Shown piece after piece: positions 17,589-29,819 of a stretch of 64,000 nt of DNA; position 1 is the first letter of the stretch, and every line of letters begins with the position of its first letter. A program made the translations under genes and the position numbers. The notes under the pieces were generated by a model, which made no database searches, was not told where the DNA came from, and was given only the letters and a program-made list of their open reading frames with translations. The stretch comes from Acidimicrobium ferrooxidans (GTDB taxonomy: Bacteria; Actinomycetota; Geothermincolia; Fen-727; Anoxymicrobiaceae): positions 535,280 through 599,279 of the forward strand of contig DYIU01000001.1 in assembly GCA_020723485.1 (NCBI GenBank). The letters run 5' to 3'.

Positions 17589-20500
17589 TCAACGGGCCAG
17601 CGGGAGGGTGAAGGTGAACACGGAGCCGTGCCCGGGCATGCTCTCCACGGAGATGTCGCCGCCCATCGCCTGCACGAGCTCCTTCGTGATATACAGGCCG
17701 AGGCCGGAGCCCTGGAACGAGCGGGTCTCTCCGCTCTCCACCTGGTAGAAGCGGTCGAATATCTTGTCCAGCTCCTGGGTGGGGATGCCGATGCCCTGGT
17801 CGGTGACGCTCACCTCGGCCATCCCTCCGTGCTCCCTCGTCTTTATGTAGATCGTGCCGCCTTCAGGCGAGAACTTGACGGCGTTGCGGACGAGGTTGCC
17901 GAGGGCCACCTCTGTCTTCTCGCGGTCGGCCCGCACCAGTATACGCGGGGCGAGGGCTTCGAAGCTCACCAGGTGGGTCTCGTCGACCGCCTCCTGGTCC
18001 GCCCTTATGCGCTCGATGAGCTCCACGAGCTCGAACTCTTCCCTGGAGACCTCGAGCCTCCCCTCCTCGATGCGGGCCATGTCCAAGATATTCTCGATAA
18101 GACCTTCGAGGGCCACCGACTTCTTGAGGATTATCTCGAGCGATTCCCGCTCAGTCTCGCGGTCTATCTGCTCGAAGTGTTCGACCATGGTCTTGGCGAA
18201 CCCCTCGATGACCGCCAGCGGTGAGCGCAGCTCGTGTGACACCGTCGAGACGAAGTCAGATTTCATGCGGTCGAGCGCCTTGAGCTCCTGGTGGGCCTTC
18301 TCGAGCGCCTCCAGGTGGCGGCGTGTCTGCTCATAGAGCCTCGCGTTCTCGATCGCCACGCCGGCCTGCCGGCCGATGGCCTCGAGCAGGAGGACGTCTT
18401 CGCTCGAGAGCCTCTTGGAGTCTGCCTGGGTATGAAGCATCAGGACGCCCAGGACCTTGTCCCCGGACACGAGCGGGACGGCCGCACCCGGCGCGGCGCC
18501 GAACGCCAGCTCGACGGCGTCGCGCTCCGCCGGCTCGAGGTCCAGGCCTTTGTTCAGGAGCAGCGCCCTCTTTGACTCGGTGACCTTGCTCCCTATCCCG
18601 CCGTGCTGGCTCAGGACGGTGCCCTCGAGCTCGGAAAGGTCGATGTTGAACGACGCCCTCCACCTGAACTCGCTCGAACCGTGGTCCGCCAGCGCTATCA
18701 TCGCGTGCCTCGCGCTCACCGCCCGCGCGGCCTCCTCGGCGGTCCTGTAAAGCAGGGCATCGAGCTCGAGCTCGCCGGAGATCCCCTGGGCTGTCCGGTA
18801 GAGCAGCGAAAGCCTCTCGTGCTCGGCGGTGAGCTCCCGGTAGATGAGGGAGTTCTCGACCGCCACGCCTATCTCCGCGCCCACAGCGTTGTAGAAGCCC
18901 ATGTCCCGCTCGTCGAAGGTCGCCTGCAGCGTCGAACCCAGGCCCATGAAGCCCAGCACCCGCTCGCCGCTCCGCAGCGGGACCAGGAGCACCTGGACGA
19001 CGCCCGCCTCCCCCAGGACCCCGAGTATCTTCCTCAGCTGTCCCGCGCCGGCCGAAGAGCTCGTCTCGTGGATCTCGGACCCGGCGAGTGATTCGATCAG
19101 CTCCGCTACGAACGCCTGGTTTGCGCCGCGCTCCATTGCCTCGCGCATCCCTCCTGTCTCCCCAAGGGCGGCGGCTGGCCTGTAGTCGCGGCGGCCGGGA
19201 TGCGACTCGAGCAGTATCATGCCGGAATCCGCGCCGCTCGCCTCGGCGGCGGCCGCCAGTATCGCCTCGACTACCGTGTCGAGGTCGAGAGAGCTGGTCG
19301 CCGCTTTCACTATCTCGTTCAGTGAGGAGAGCTGCCTCGCCCTCCGCCAGGTCTCCTCCTCGGCCTTCCGTCTCTCAGTGACGTCCCTCATCGCCGCCAG
19401 CACCACCTGTTCCCCCCATATCCAGGTGAGCCTCGCGGTGACCTCGACCGGCAGGGCACCCCCGTCCTTTCTGAGGAGGCCGACCTCAAAGGCGGTCATG
19501 CTGTCACGGAGCACCTCTTCTCTGCGCTCACCGTAGAGGCCCCGGACCTGCTCCGGGAACAGTTCTATGATCTGCTTGCCCAGGAGTTCCGCGCGCTCGT
19601 AGCCGGAGTACTGGCATGCCCTCTCGTTGACGTCCTTTATCTCACCGTCGAGGGTGTGGACGAAAAATGCGTCCCCGGCGCTCGAGAACAGGGTCGAGTA
19701 GGCGTCGGCGGCCGCGGAGACGGCCTCCTGCATCTGCTTCGACTCGGTGATGTCCCTCACCGCGGCGAGTATCTCCCCCGCTCCATCCTCACGAATGCCG
19801 AGAGAGGTGATGCTCACCACGGTGTCGATCGGCCTGCCGTCGGCGCGCCTCGCCTTCTCCTCTGTCACGAACACTTCGCCGCGGGAGAGTGTCTCCAGCA
19901 TCGCGAGGCCTATCGTCTTGAGCCGCTCCGGGTCGTAGAGAAGGAACTCCGAGCTGCGGCCGAGCATCTCCTCGGGCGTGTAACCGTAGATGTCGTACAC
20001 CTGCTGGTTCACCCAGGTTATCATCCCATCGGTGACCACGAAGAGGCCCTCTCCAATGCTCTCTGTTATGCGGGTGCGGAACTCCTCGGAGCGGCCCAGC
20101 CGCTCTATCCAGTTCTCGCGCTCGATAGCCCTGGAGATCGTCCGCGCCATCTCCCTCAGAAGGTTCAGCTCATGGGGCGACCAATCGTGCTCACGCCCCG
20201 AGCAGTTGAAGCATATCGCCCCGGCGAGGCGGTCGCGCACCTGCACCGGCACCACCGCCGTCGCCTCGACCTCCAGCTTCTGAAGGAGCTCGGCCCCGCC
20301 TTCGGCGGGGATGCTGCCGGTGCTCCCGAACGCGATCTCCTTCCTGCCGCGAAGCATTTCCGCCCACCATGGGAATGCCTCCGCCCGCAGGCCAAGGATG
20401 TGGTCGCGGATGGGCATGACCCCCTCGCGCACCCACTCGATGACCCTCTCGGCCATGTCGTTTTCCTCGGTTATCCAGATATAGATCGCCCGGTCGAGCC

Positions 20501-23500
20501 CCAGCAGCTCCCCGGCGCCCTCCAGCGTCTCGCCTATCGCCTCGACGAGGTCCTTCGGGTCCACAAAGCGCGTGGCGATCGCGGCCATCGCCTCGTCTAT
20601 CCTGAGCTGCAGCTCCCTTTCGGTCTCCCGCTGCTTGCGGTCGGTCACGTTACGTATGATGAATATCTGGACGGCCTGTTCGTCCGGCCACCCGACCAGC
20701 CCCGATGAGGCCTCGACGTGCCTCTCGACACCATCCCGGCCGATGACCCGCAGCGGGTAGTTCGGTATGGTCGAGCCGGTCCTCCAGTCGTTGACGAAGT
20801 CCCGGGAGGCCCGCTCCCTGTCATCCGGGTGGATGAACTCGAACATGTACCTGCCCGTTATCTCCTCAGGGTCGTAGCCGAAGATGTCACTCACGGCGGC
20901 GTTGGTATAGAGAATCTCCCCGGCGCGGTTCAGCATCGCTATAACGTCGCGGCTCGTCTCGACGATGGTCCGGTAGCGCTCCTCGCTCTCCCGGATGAGC
21001 CGCTGCGCGTTCTCGCGCTCGGTGACATCCCTCAGGATGACCATCACGTTCACGGAGGGTCCCGGCTCGCCCAGGAGCACAGTGGTGGCCTCGAAGAACT
21101 TCTCCTCCCCTTTCACGGGCACGCGGATCGGGTACCGGGTGATGCTCCTGCCGGCCTCCCACTCGCGCACGAAAGACGCGATGACCTCGCCGCGCTCGGT
21201 GGGGTGTACGTAGCTGTAGATGTTGGTGCCGACCATCTGCTCGGGGGCGAGCCCCGCGAGCTCTACGCTGGCGCTGTTCGCGAAAAGGATGTCGCCGTCC
21301 GGGCCGACTATGACGATGCCGTCGCGCGACGACTCGACCAGGGTCCGGTAGCGCTCCTCCGAGGACTTGAGCGCCTCTTCGGCCAGGACCCTCTGGGTGA
21401 TGTCAGTCATGGTGACCATGAACGCCTTGCGGCCTTCCATGGACAGGTTCCGGGACAGCATGTCCGCGACGACGATGCTCCCGTCTTTCCGGCGGGCCCT
21501 CAGCTCGAGCCGCACGTCGGCCGGCTTGGCCCCCGAGAGAAAGCTGCCGACAAGCCGCGTGACCTTCTGGCGCTCTTCGGGGACGATAAGGCCTATTATC
21601 TCCTCGACGCTGTTCAACTCTCCACGCTCGTAGCCGATCATCTCGTAAGCGCGGTCGTTGGCGTAGAGGACGTCCTTGCCGTCGTGGACGAAGGTCGCGA
21701 TCATCGAGTTGTCCGACAGCGCCCGGTACCTTTCCTCTGAATCGCGGAGCTCCTCCACCAGCGAGGCGTTGTGAATCGCGATCGAGGCCTGCCTGGCGAA
21801 GCTCTCCATCAGGTCGGCCTCCCGCCGGCTGAACCGTCGGCGCCGCGAGGTCATGTCGAGCGTCAGGGCCCCGGCGAACCTGCCCTCGGTGATGAGCGGG
21901 ACCACGAGAGACGACTTTACGCCGGCCCTTCCGGCGGCAGCGCCGGAGGTCCGCGGGTCGCGCTCGGCGTCCTCGATAATGACGGGCTTGAGTGTCTTGC
22001 CTGCCTCTTCTACCGCGCGGTCCCTCGAGATGGGAACGACCTCTGGCTGCCTGTCGGCCGGGGTCCAGTCATGGCCGGCCGTGGCGCGCAGTGTTCCCGT
22101 AAGCTCGTCGTAGAGCCAGATGTCGCACCTGTCGACCTCGAGGAGGTCGGCCGCCTCGGCGGCGACCTTCACCAGGGCCGAGGTCAGGTCCAGGGTGCCG
22201 GTAAGGCTCTGCGCCACCGTCAACAGAGAGGTGGCCTGTTTCGCCTGCTCCTCGGCCCGCAGCCTGAGCAGGGCGTTCTCCGCCCCGAGCTCGAGCGCGT
22301 CCGCCGCCCCTCTGAGGAGGTCGATGCCCGCCAGTGCTTTGTCTCCTACCAGGTCGTGGCCCAGCACGAGGAGACCGACGGGCCGGCCCCTCACGAATAT
22401 CGGGACCGCGACCACGCTGTTGAGCCCCTCGACAGCCGCGATCTGCCGGAGCACCGGGAGGGCCTCCGAGCTCGACGGAGAGATCATCCTTATCTCCCTG
22501 GCCGATATCGCGGTCCCCGGGAACTTGCCCTTTTCGCCCCTCACCATCGGTGGAGGCTCGCCCTTCATGAAGCCCTTGTGCGCGACGCGCCGCCCTTCGG
22601 CGCCGCCTCCCTCGAGGCGATAGGCGGCCCCGCACCTGAAACCCGGCAGGGTCAGCAGCGAGCCCAGGGCCACCTCGAGCATCTCGTCGAGGTCCGTCGA
22701 GCCTCCTACCTTGGAGAGGATCGTGTTGACCACGATCAACTCCTCCGCGAGCTTCTCGGCCTGCCTCCTCCGGGCGAATCGCTCCGTCACGTCCTGGCCG
22801 AGCGCGATGGCTCCTTCCACCTGCCCGTCTTCGACCAGGAGCGGGGAGTAGGTCCACGAGATCATGCGCCGCCTGCCTTCGGCGTTGCGCACCGGGATGA
22901 GCACGGCCTCATATGCCCTCGGTTCGTCGGGAGGGGAGCTGAAGTACTCCCGCGCCAGCTCCCCGAACTCCTCCGGCACCAGAACGCCGATGCCGCCTGC
23001 CTTTATCTCGGATTCGCTCAGGCCGGTGAGCTGCTCGGCCGCGCGGTTCACAAAGGAGACCTCCCCCTCGGAGTCGATGCCCACCACAAGGGCGTTCACC
23101 GATTCGAGCAGGGCCTTCGAGATCTCCTTCTCCCTGCGGACCTCCCGCTCGAGGACCCTCTTGCCGGGAGAGTCCATGCTCACCAGTGCGAGGAGCGGGT
23201 TCCCGGAGACCGGGCCCATGGCGTACACGTAGAGGTTCTCGCGCTCGACTGTCGCCCCGCCGGAGACCTTCATGCTCATCTCCCGCCTCAGGAGCTCTTT
23301 GCTCTCGAGCACCTGTTCGAGGGGGCAGTCCTGGCAGGGCCCGTCCACCCCTCTCAGCACTTCGAAGCAGGGCTGTCCCACCGAGCTTCCCCAGGCGCGC
23401 TCGGCGATATTGTTCATGAAGCGGATGGTTCTGTCAGGAGAGATCAGGACAAGGGCCGCTTCCGCCGCGTCGAGAAATTCCTGGATTCCCTGGAGAAGAG

Positions 23501-23549
23501 AAGAAGGGTCCTCGGTTTTGCGCTTCCTGGCGTGAAACATCATCCCCAC
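17589..23549 (-). CDS. Giant soluble multi-PAS/GAF sensor histidine kinase
   Basis: A 1986-residue cytosolic kinase with no membrane segment. Approximate layout: PAS 20-125 (with a Cys cluster, PCFEVLRGVDGPCQDCPLEQ), PAS 140-255, GAF 270-420, GAF 435-600, PAS 605-720, PAS 730-845, PAS 855-970, GAF 985-1150, PAS 1165-1275, PAS 1285-1400, GAF 1410-1575, GAF 1585-1740, HisKA 1755-1820 (FVSTVSHELRSPLAVIEGF, phospho-His) and HATPase 1860-1985 (NAVKFSPEGG, DQGIGIP, GSGLGLYI). There is no receiver domain and no response regulator beside it. GTG 23549 or ATG 23543 may be the start. It follows gyrA by 49 bp and precedes archease by 13 bp. The signal and output are unknown; the Cys cluster could bind metal or sense redox. 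Confidence 0.93.
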   Translation of the reverse strand: MGMMFHARKRKTEDPSSLLQGIQEFLDAAEAALVLISPDRTIRFMNNIAERAWGSSVGQPCFEVLRGVDGPCQDCPLEQVLESKELLRREMSMKVSGGATVERENLYVYAMGPVSGNPLLALVSMDSPGKRVLEREVRREKEISKALLESVNALVVGIDSEGEVSFVNRAAEQLTGLSESEIKAGGIGVLVPEEFGELAREYFSSPPDEPRAYEAVLIPVRNAEGRRRMISWTYSPLLVEDGQVEGAIALGQDVTERFARRRQAEKLAEELIVVNTILSKVGGSTDLDEMLEVALGSLLTLPGFRCGAAYRLEGGGAEGRRVAHKGFMKGEPPPMVRGEKGKFPGTAISAREIRMISPSSSEALPVLRQIAAVEGLNSVVAVPIFVRGRPVGLLVLGHDLVGDKALAGIDLLRGAADALELGAENALLRLRAEEQAKQATSLLTVAQSLTGTLDLTSALVKVAAEAADLLEVDRCDIWLYDELTGTLRATAGHDWTPADRQPEVVPISRDRAVEEAGKTLKPVIIEDAERDPRTSGAAAGRAGVKSSLVVPLITEGRFAGALTLDMTSRRRRFSRREADLMESFARQASIAIHNASLVEELRDSEERYRALSDNSMIATFVHDGKDVLYANDRAYEMIGYERGELNSVEEIIGLIVPEERQKVTRLVGSFLSGAKPADVRLELRARRKDGSIVVADMLSRNLSMEGRKAFMVTMTDITQRVLAEEALKSSEERYRTLVESSRDGIVIVGPDGDILFANSASVELAGLAPEQMVGTNIYSYVHPTERGEVIASFVREWEAGRSITRYPIRVPVKGEEKFFEATTVLLGEPGPSVNVMVILRDVTERENAQRLIRESEERYRTIVETSRDVIAMLNRAGEILYTNAAVSDIFGYDPEEITGRYMFEFIHPDDRERASRDFVNDWRTGSTIPNYPLRVIGRDGVERHVEASSGLVGWPDEQAVQIFIIRNVTDRKQRETERELQLRIDEAMAAIATRFVDPKDLVEAIGETLEGAGELLGLDRAIYIWITEENDMAERVIEWVREGVMPIRDHILGLRAEAFPWWAEMLRGRKEIAFGSTGSIPAEGGAELLQKLEVEATAVVPVQVRDRLAGAICFNCSGREHDWSPHELNLLREMARTISRAIERENWIERLGRSEEFRTRITESIGEGLFVVTDGMITWVNQQVYDIYGYTPEEMLGRSSEFLLYDPERLKTIGLAMLETLSRGEVFVTEEKARRADGRPIDTVVSITSLGIREDGAGEILAAVRDITESKQMQEAVSAAADAYSTLFSSAGDAFFVHTLDGEIKDVNERACQYSGYERAELLGKQIIELFPEQVRGLYGERREEVLRDSMTAFEVGLLRKDGGALPVEVTARLTWIWGEQVVLAAMRDVTERRKAEEETWRRARQLSSLNEIVKAATSSLDLDTVVEAILAAAAEASGADSGMILLESHPGRRDYRPAAALGETGGMREAMERGANQAFVAELIESLAGSEIHETSSSAGAGQLRKILGVLGEAGVVQVLLVPLRSGERVLGFMGLGSTLQATFDERDMGFYNAVGAEIGVAVENSLIYRELTAEHERLSLLYRTAQGISGELELDALLYRTAEEAARAVSARHAMIALADHGSSEFRWRASFNIDLSELEGTVLSQHGGIGSKVTESKRALLLNKGLDLEPAERDAVELAFGAAPGAAVPLVSGDKVLGVLMLHTQADSKRLSSEDVLLLEAIGRQAGVAIENARLYEQTRRHLEALEKAHQELKALDRMKSDFVSTVSHELRSPLAVIEGFAKTMVEHFEQIDRETERESLEIILKKSVALEGLIENILDMARIEEGRLEVSREEFELVELIERIRADQEAVDETHLVSFEALAPRILVRADREKTEVALGNLVRNAVKFSPEGGTIYIKTREHGGMAEVSVTDQGIGIPTQELDKIFDRFYQVESGETRSFQGSGLGLYITKELVQAMGGDISVESMPGHGSVFTFTLPLAR

Positions 23550-23598
23550 CCGGAGCTGGTCTAATCTCGGCGATACCCTGTCGAACCCCCGCCCGAAC

Positions 23599-26085
23599 CT
23601 ACTCCTCCGCTTCGGTCTCCGGCTCGGGCTCCGTTTCGGACTCCCCGGCCGCGCCCTCGTCGCCGGCCACCACCAGCGCGACCGCGCTGACCGTGTCGTT
23701 CGCCTGCACCCTCATGACCTTGACGCCCTGCGTCGCCCTGCCGGTCCTCGAGATGCCGTTGACGGGGACACGGATGACGATGCCCTCCTTGGAGACCACC
23801 ACCAGCTCCTGGTTGTCCCTGACAATCCTGGCTCCGGCGAGCACTCCCTTGGTCTCGGTCAACTTGATGGTGCGGACGCCCTTGCCGCCTCTCCGGTGGA
23901 GCGGGTACAACCCGGTAGACGTCCTCTTGCCGAATCCGTTAGAGGTTATCACGAACAGGTCAGTGCCGTCGCCGACGACCTCCATGGTGAGCACGCGGTC
24001 CCGCTTGTCCAGGTTCATGCCCTTGACCCCGGCTGCGACCCTTCCCATGGGCCGGCAGTCCCTCTCGTGGAACTTTATGGCCTGCCCCTTCTCCGACACC
24101 AGGATGAGCTCCTGGTCGCCGTCTGTGAGCCTGGCCCGGATCATCTCGTCGCCCGGGAAGAGCTTGAGCGCGATTATCCCGTCCCTGCGCGCCGAGTCGT
24201 AGGACTCGAAGGTGGTCTTCTTGACTATGCCGTTCTTGGTGGCGGTCACCAGGAACCTCCCGCCCCCGAAGTCTTTGGTGGCGATGACCTCGACTATCTT
24301 CTCGCCTGCCTCGAGTGGAAGAAGGTTGACCATGGCCTTGCCCTTGGAGGTCCGGCTGCCCGTCGGCAGCTCGTAGACCTTGAGCCGGTAGACCTTGCCC
24401 TTGTTAGAGAAGAAGAGGATGAAGTGGTGGGTTGTGGTTATGAACAGGTGCTCGACGAAGTCCCCCTCTTTGAGGTCCATGCCGGTCACGCCCCTGCCGC
24501 CCCTCTTCTGCTTTCGGAAAGTGGTCACGGGCACCCGCTTCGCGTAACCGGAGTGGGTGATGGATATGACCATCTCCTCCTCCGCGATGAGGTCTTCCAC
24601 GGACAGGTCTTCCACCGCGCCGCCGAGCTCGGTGCGGCGCTCGTCCGAGTACCTTGCGTTTATCTCCTGCAGCTCGTCCTTGATGATGGCGAGCACTTTC
24701 CCCGGGTCGGCGAGTATCTCCTTGAGCTCTTTTATCTTCTGCTTCAGCTCTTTCAGCTCGTCCTTGACCTTCTGCCTCTCGAGCCCGGTCAGCCTCTGCA
24801 GCCTCATATCGAGGATCGCCTGCGCCTGCTCGTCGCTCAGCTTGAACCTCTTGATGAGCCCGGCGCGCGCCTCGTCGACGGTCTTGGAGCCGCGGATTAT
24901 CGCGATAGTCTCGTCTATGTTGTCGATGGCCACCAGCAGGCCCTCGAGTATGTGCGCTCTCTCCTCCGCTTTGCGCAGGTCGAACCTGGTGCGCCTCTCC
25001 ACGACCTCCTGCCTGTGCTCTATGTGCTTCTTGAGCATCTCCTTCAAAGGGAGGGTGCGCGGCACCCCGTCGACCAGGGCGAGCATGATGATGCCGAATG
25101 AGTTCTGCATCTGGGTGTGCTTGTAGAGCTGGTTGAGCACCACCTCCGGGTCGGCGTCCTTCTTGAGCTCGACGACAAGCCGCATCCCGCTCCTGTCGGA
25201 CTCGTCGCGCAGGTCCGAGATGCCGACGATGGTCTTGCCCTTGACCAGCTCGGCGATCTTCTCGGCGAGCCTCGACTTGTTGACCTGGTAGGGAAGCTCG
25301 GTCACGACGATGCGCTGCCTGCCGCTCTTTACCTGCTCGACGTGGGCCCTGGCCCGCACCTGGATTATCCCCCTGCCGGTGGAGTATGCCTGGTGGACCC
25401 CGGCGCGCCCCATGATTATCCCGCCGGTGGGGAAGTCGGGCCCCTTGATATGGGCCATGAGGTCTTCCAGGCCCGCGTCCGGGTCGTCGATGAGCGCGCA
25501 GGTGGCGTCGACCACCTCGGCGAGGTTGTGGGGCGGTACGTTCGTCGCCATGCCCACGGCGATGCCGCTCGATCCGTTGACGAGCAGGTTCGGGAGCTTG
25601 CCGGGCAGCACGGACGGTTCCTGCATGGAGCCGTCATAGTTGTCGACGAAGTCGACCGTCTCCTTGCGTATGTCATCGAGCAGCTCGATGGCGACCGGGG
25701 CCAGCCTGGCCTCGGTATAGCGCATCGCCGCCGCGTTGTCACCGTCCACCGAGCCGAAGTTCCCGTGTCCGTCGACAAGCTCGTACCGGTAGGAGAAGTC
25801 CTGCGCCATCCTGACCAGCGTGTCGTAGATCGCCGTGTCTCCGTGGGGGTGGTAGCGGCCCATCACGTCGCCGACGACGCGGGCGCACTTGCGGTGGGCG
25901 CTCTGGGGGGTGACCCCCGACTCCATCATGCTGTAGAGGATGCGCCGGTGTACCGGCTTGAGCCCGTCCCTCACGTCAGGCAGGGCCCTCTCCACGATGA
26001 CGCTCATGGCGTACTCCAGGAAGGAGCGCTGCATCTCCTCTTCGAGCTCAACGGGCTCAACGCGCCCGCCAACAAGGTCGATCAT
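23599..26085 (-). CDS. gyrA: DNA gyrase subunit A
   Basis: Breakage-reunion subunit of the A2B2 gyrase that introduces negative supercoils. At 828 residues it has the winged-helix/tower core with catalytic Tyr123 ([10 protein letters not shown]), the quinolone region [20 protein letters not shown] (Thr84 at the position of E. coli Ser83, Asp88 at that of Asp87) and six beta-propeller blades in the C-terminal half, including the GyrA-box-like QKRGGRGV. The tail is acidic ([12 protein letters not shown]). It lies 54 bp after the gyrB stop, in the usual order from the origin. Confidence 0.98.
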   Translation of the reverse strand: MIDLVGGRVEPVELEEEMQRSFLEYAMSVIVERALPDVRDGLKPVHRRILYSMMESGVTPQSAHRKCARVVGDVMGRYHPHGDTAIYDTLVRMAQDFSYRYELVDGHGNFGSVDGDNAAAMRYTEARLAPVAIELLDDIRKETVDFVDNYDGSMQEPSVLPGKLPNLLVNGSSGIAVGMATNVPPHNLAEVVDATCALIDDPDAGLEDLMAHIKGPDFPTGGIIMGRAGVHQAYSTGRGIIQVRARAHVEQVKSGRQRIVVTELPYQVNKSRLAEKIAELVKGKTIVGISDLRDESDRSGMRLVVELKKDADPEVVLNQLYKHTQMQNSFGIIMLALVDGVPRTLPLKEMLKKHIEHRQEVVERRTRFDLRKAEERAHILEGLLVAIDNIDETIAIIRGSKTVDEARAGLIKRFKLSDEQAQAILDMRLQRLTGLERQKVKDELKELKQKIKELKEILADPGKVLAIIKDELQEINARYSDERRTELGGAVEDLSVEDLIAEEEMVISITHSGYAKRVPVTTFRKQKRGGRGVTGMDLKEGDFVEHLFITTTHHFILFFSNKGKVYRLKVYELPTGSRTSKGKAMVNLLPLEAGEKIVEVIATKDFGGGRFLVTATKNGIVKKTTFESYDSARRDGIIALKLFPGDEMIRARLTDGDQELILVSEKGQAIKFHERDCRPMGRVAAGVKGMNLDKRDRVLTMEVVGDGTDLFVITSNGFGKRTSTGLYPLHRRGGKGVRTIKLTETKGVLAGARIVRDNQELVVVSKEGIVIRVPVNGISRTGRATQGVKVMRVQANDTVSAVALVVAGDEGAAGESETEPEPETEAEE

Positions 26086-26139
26086 CTCTCGGTGTCCTTC
26101 CTTCCGTCCGTCCGTACCGGCCGCCGGCCGGTTATTTGT

Positions 26140-28074
<1,935 letters not shown>

Positions 28075-28209
28075 TTACAGCACGCGAAACACTTCCGAGG
28101 TCAGTGAGATTTACTACAAGAATGGCTTGAGTCTTGCGGCCGAACCTCATGCGATTATTATACCACTTGACCAGCCGTTTTTGGGCTTTAAATCCGAAAA
28201 AACCGCCCC

Positions 28210-28689
28210 TTACCCATCACCGTGCTTGCTCTGCCTGCTTGTAATGCTTGCCCGCAGCATGCGCTCAAGCGCGCCGCGCAGCGCTTCTCCCTCCACCGCC
28301 TCCAGCCCGCCGGCGACGTCCTCCGCGAGCTCCGGGCCCTCTCCGTCGTGCCCCGCGGCGCCCGGACCGGGGTCTCCGGCGGCCTCTTCGGCGAGGTCGG
28401 CCCTGGCCTGTATGCGCACCTTCCTGACGCCGGACTCGCCCAGCACCTCGACGACTCTCTTGAGCAGGGCATCGCTCTGGGCGCTGAGCTCCGAGGCCCA
28501 CGCCGGGCCCTCGGCGGCGACCGTCAGGGTGCCCCGGACGAGCCGCCTCGGGGCGCTGTGTTCCGCAAGCCGTTCGCCCGCTATGTGCGTCCAGTTCAGC
28601 TCCAGGAGCTCCAGCTTGTGCTTCCTGCTCCTGGGAGCGGGCCCCCGCCCCCTCACTATTATCTGCCCCAGTTTTTCAGGTTCAGACAA
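28210..28689 (-). CDS. DciA-like protein (DUF721)
   Basis: DUF721 proteins with DciA-type domains load or stimulate the replicative helicase in bacteria that lack DnaC. The first 95 residues show the family pattern: LELNWTHIAGERLAEHSAPRR-type segment (W-x-I-A-G), GTLTVAAEGPAWASEL and a helix ending VRKVRIQAR. The last 55 residues are Gly/Glu-rich and probably unstructured. TTG 28689 overlaps the recF stop (28682), and the gene sits in the conserved recF-DUF721-gyrB slot of actinobacteria. About 150 bp separate its stop from the gyrB start, so gyrB may have its own promoter. Confidence 0.85.
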   Translation of the reverse strand: MSEPEKLGQIIVRGRGPAPRSRKHKLELLELNWTHIAGERLAEHSAPRRLVRGTLTVAAEGPAWASELSAQSDALLKRVVEVLGESGVRKVRIQARADLAEEAAGDPGPGAAGHDGEGPELAEDVAGGLEAVEGEALRGALERMLRASITSRQSKHGDG

Positions 28690-29788
28690 CTGTTACTTTC
28701 CCCCGTTGGACCATGAATACCTTTCCTTTGGCTTCCCCGGCGTCGAGGGGGGCGTCGGTGGCCGTGAGGATCGCCTGGCTGCCCTTGCCCGAGAGCTCGA
28801 GGACCTTCTCCCTCCTGTCGATGTCCAGCTCGGATAGCACGTCGTCGAGGAGCGTCACCGGTGTCTTTCCAGTCTCGCCCTCCAGGTACCGGCCCTGCGC
28901 CACCCGCAAACAGAACGCGAGCGTCCTCTGCTCACCCTGGGAGACGGAGAACCTGGCCTCGCGGCCCCCGAGGGTTATCTCGATGTCGTCCCTGTGCGGC
29001 CCTACGACGGTCGTCCTTGCTCGCTTCTCCTCGTTCCCGGATGCCTCGAGCGCCCTCCTCATCTGCTCCTCGATCTCTCCTTCGTCGCCGGAGCCGGCTT
29101 CGAATGTGCCCCGGTACCTCACGCGAACCTCGCTCTCGCCCCCTGATATCAGCCGGTAAGCCTCGTCTACGCGGGACTCCATCACCGGCAGCATGCCGGC
29201 CCTCCGGGCGACAACCGCTGCCCCCGCCTTCACCAGGGCGTCGTTCCACGGCTCTATCACCGACGCCAGCGCGGCGCCGTGCTCCTCCCACGAGCGCAGG
29301 ACCGCGTTGCGCTGTCTCAGCACGTGCTTGTACTGGAGCACGCGCTTCGCGGCCAGGGGCCCCAGGCCCTCAGCCGTCTCGTCGAGGAACTCCCTCCTCC
29401 GCGCCGGGTCGCCCTTTATGATATACAGGTCGTCCGGCGCGAACATCACGCATTTCAGAAGGCCTCTCACCCTGGAGGGGGCCCCTTCCTTCTGGCCGTT
29501 CACCTCGACGCTTTTCCCCTGCCTGCCAAATGAGACATGGATGTTTAGGCGCGTCTCTCCATCGATGATAAACCCGCGCACGGACGCCCTCTCCCGGCCT
29601 TCGAGCACGAGGTCTCTCATGCGCGGCGCCCTGTTGGACCTCAGGTGAGAAAGGAAGTAGACCGCCTCCAGCAGGTTGCTTTTCCCCTGAGCGTTCCTGC
29701 CAAGGACTACGTTGTTATCCGGGGAGAACTCCAGTTCCAGGTGGGAGTAGTTTCTGAAGTTCTTGAGCTCGAGCCCTGTTATTATCAA
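28682..29788 (-). CDS. recF: DNA replication and repair protein RecF
   Basis: SMC-like ATPase that helps load RecA at single-strand gaps with RecO and RecR. The Walker A is GRNAQGKSNLLEA, the signature motif region FSVSQGEQRTLAFCLR, and Walker B TLLDDVLSELD. The protein is 368 residues, normal for RecF, and starts with IITGLELKNFRNY. The start is a TTG 31 bp after dnaN stops. RecR, its partner, is also in the window (57263). Confidence 0.97.
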   Translation of the reverse strand: MIITGLELKNFRNYSHLELEFSPDNNVVLGRNAQGKSNLLEAVYFLSHLRSNRAPRMRDLVLEGRERASVRGFIIDGETRLNIHVSFGRQGKSVEVNGQKEGAPSRVRGLLKCVMFAPDDLYIIKGDPARRREFLDETAEGLGPLAAKRVLQYKHVLRQRNAVLRSWEEHGAALASVIEPWNDALVKAGAAVVARRAGMLPVMESRVDEAYRLISGGESEVRVRYRGTFEAGSGDEGEIEEQMRRALEASGNEEKRARTTVVGPHRDDIEITLGGREARFSVSQGEQRTLAFCLRVAQGRYLEGETGKTPVTLLDDVLSELDIDRREKVLELSGKGSQAILTATDAPLDAGEAKGKVFMVQRGKVTVV

Positions 29789-29819
29789 CTGACCGGCTCG
29801 CCCGCTCTCAAGCGAGCGG

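Noticed and set aside
21771..23564. A 597-codon plus-strand frame opposite the histidine kinase
   Set aside because: It is the antisense shadow of clear PAS and GAF domains; its translation is rich in Arg, His, Leu and Pro without motifs.
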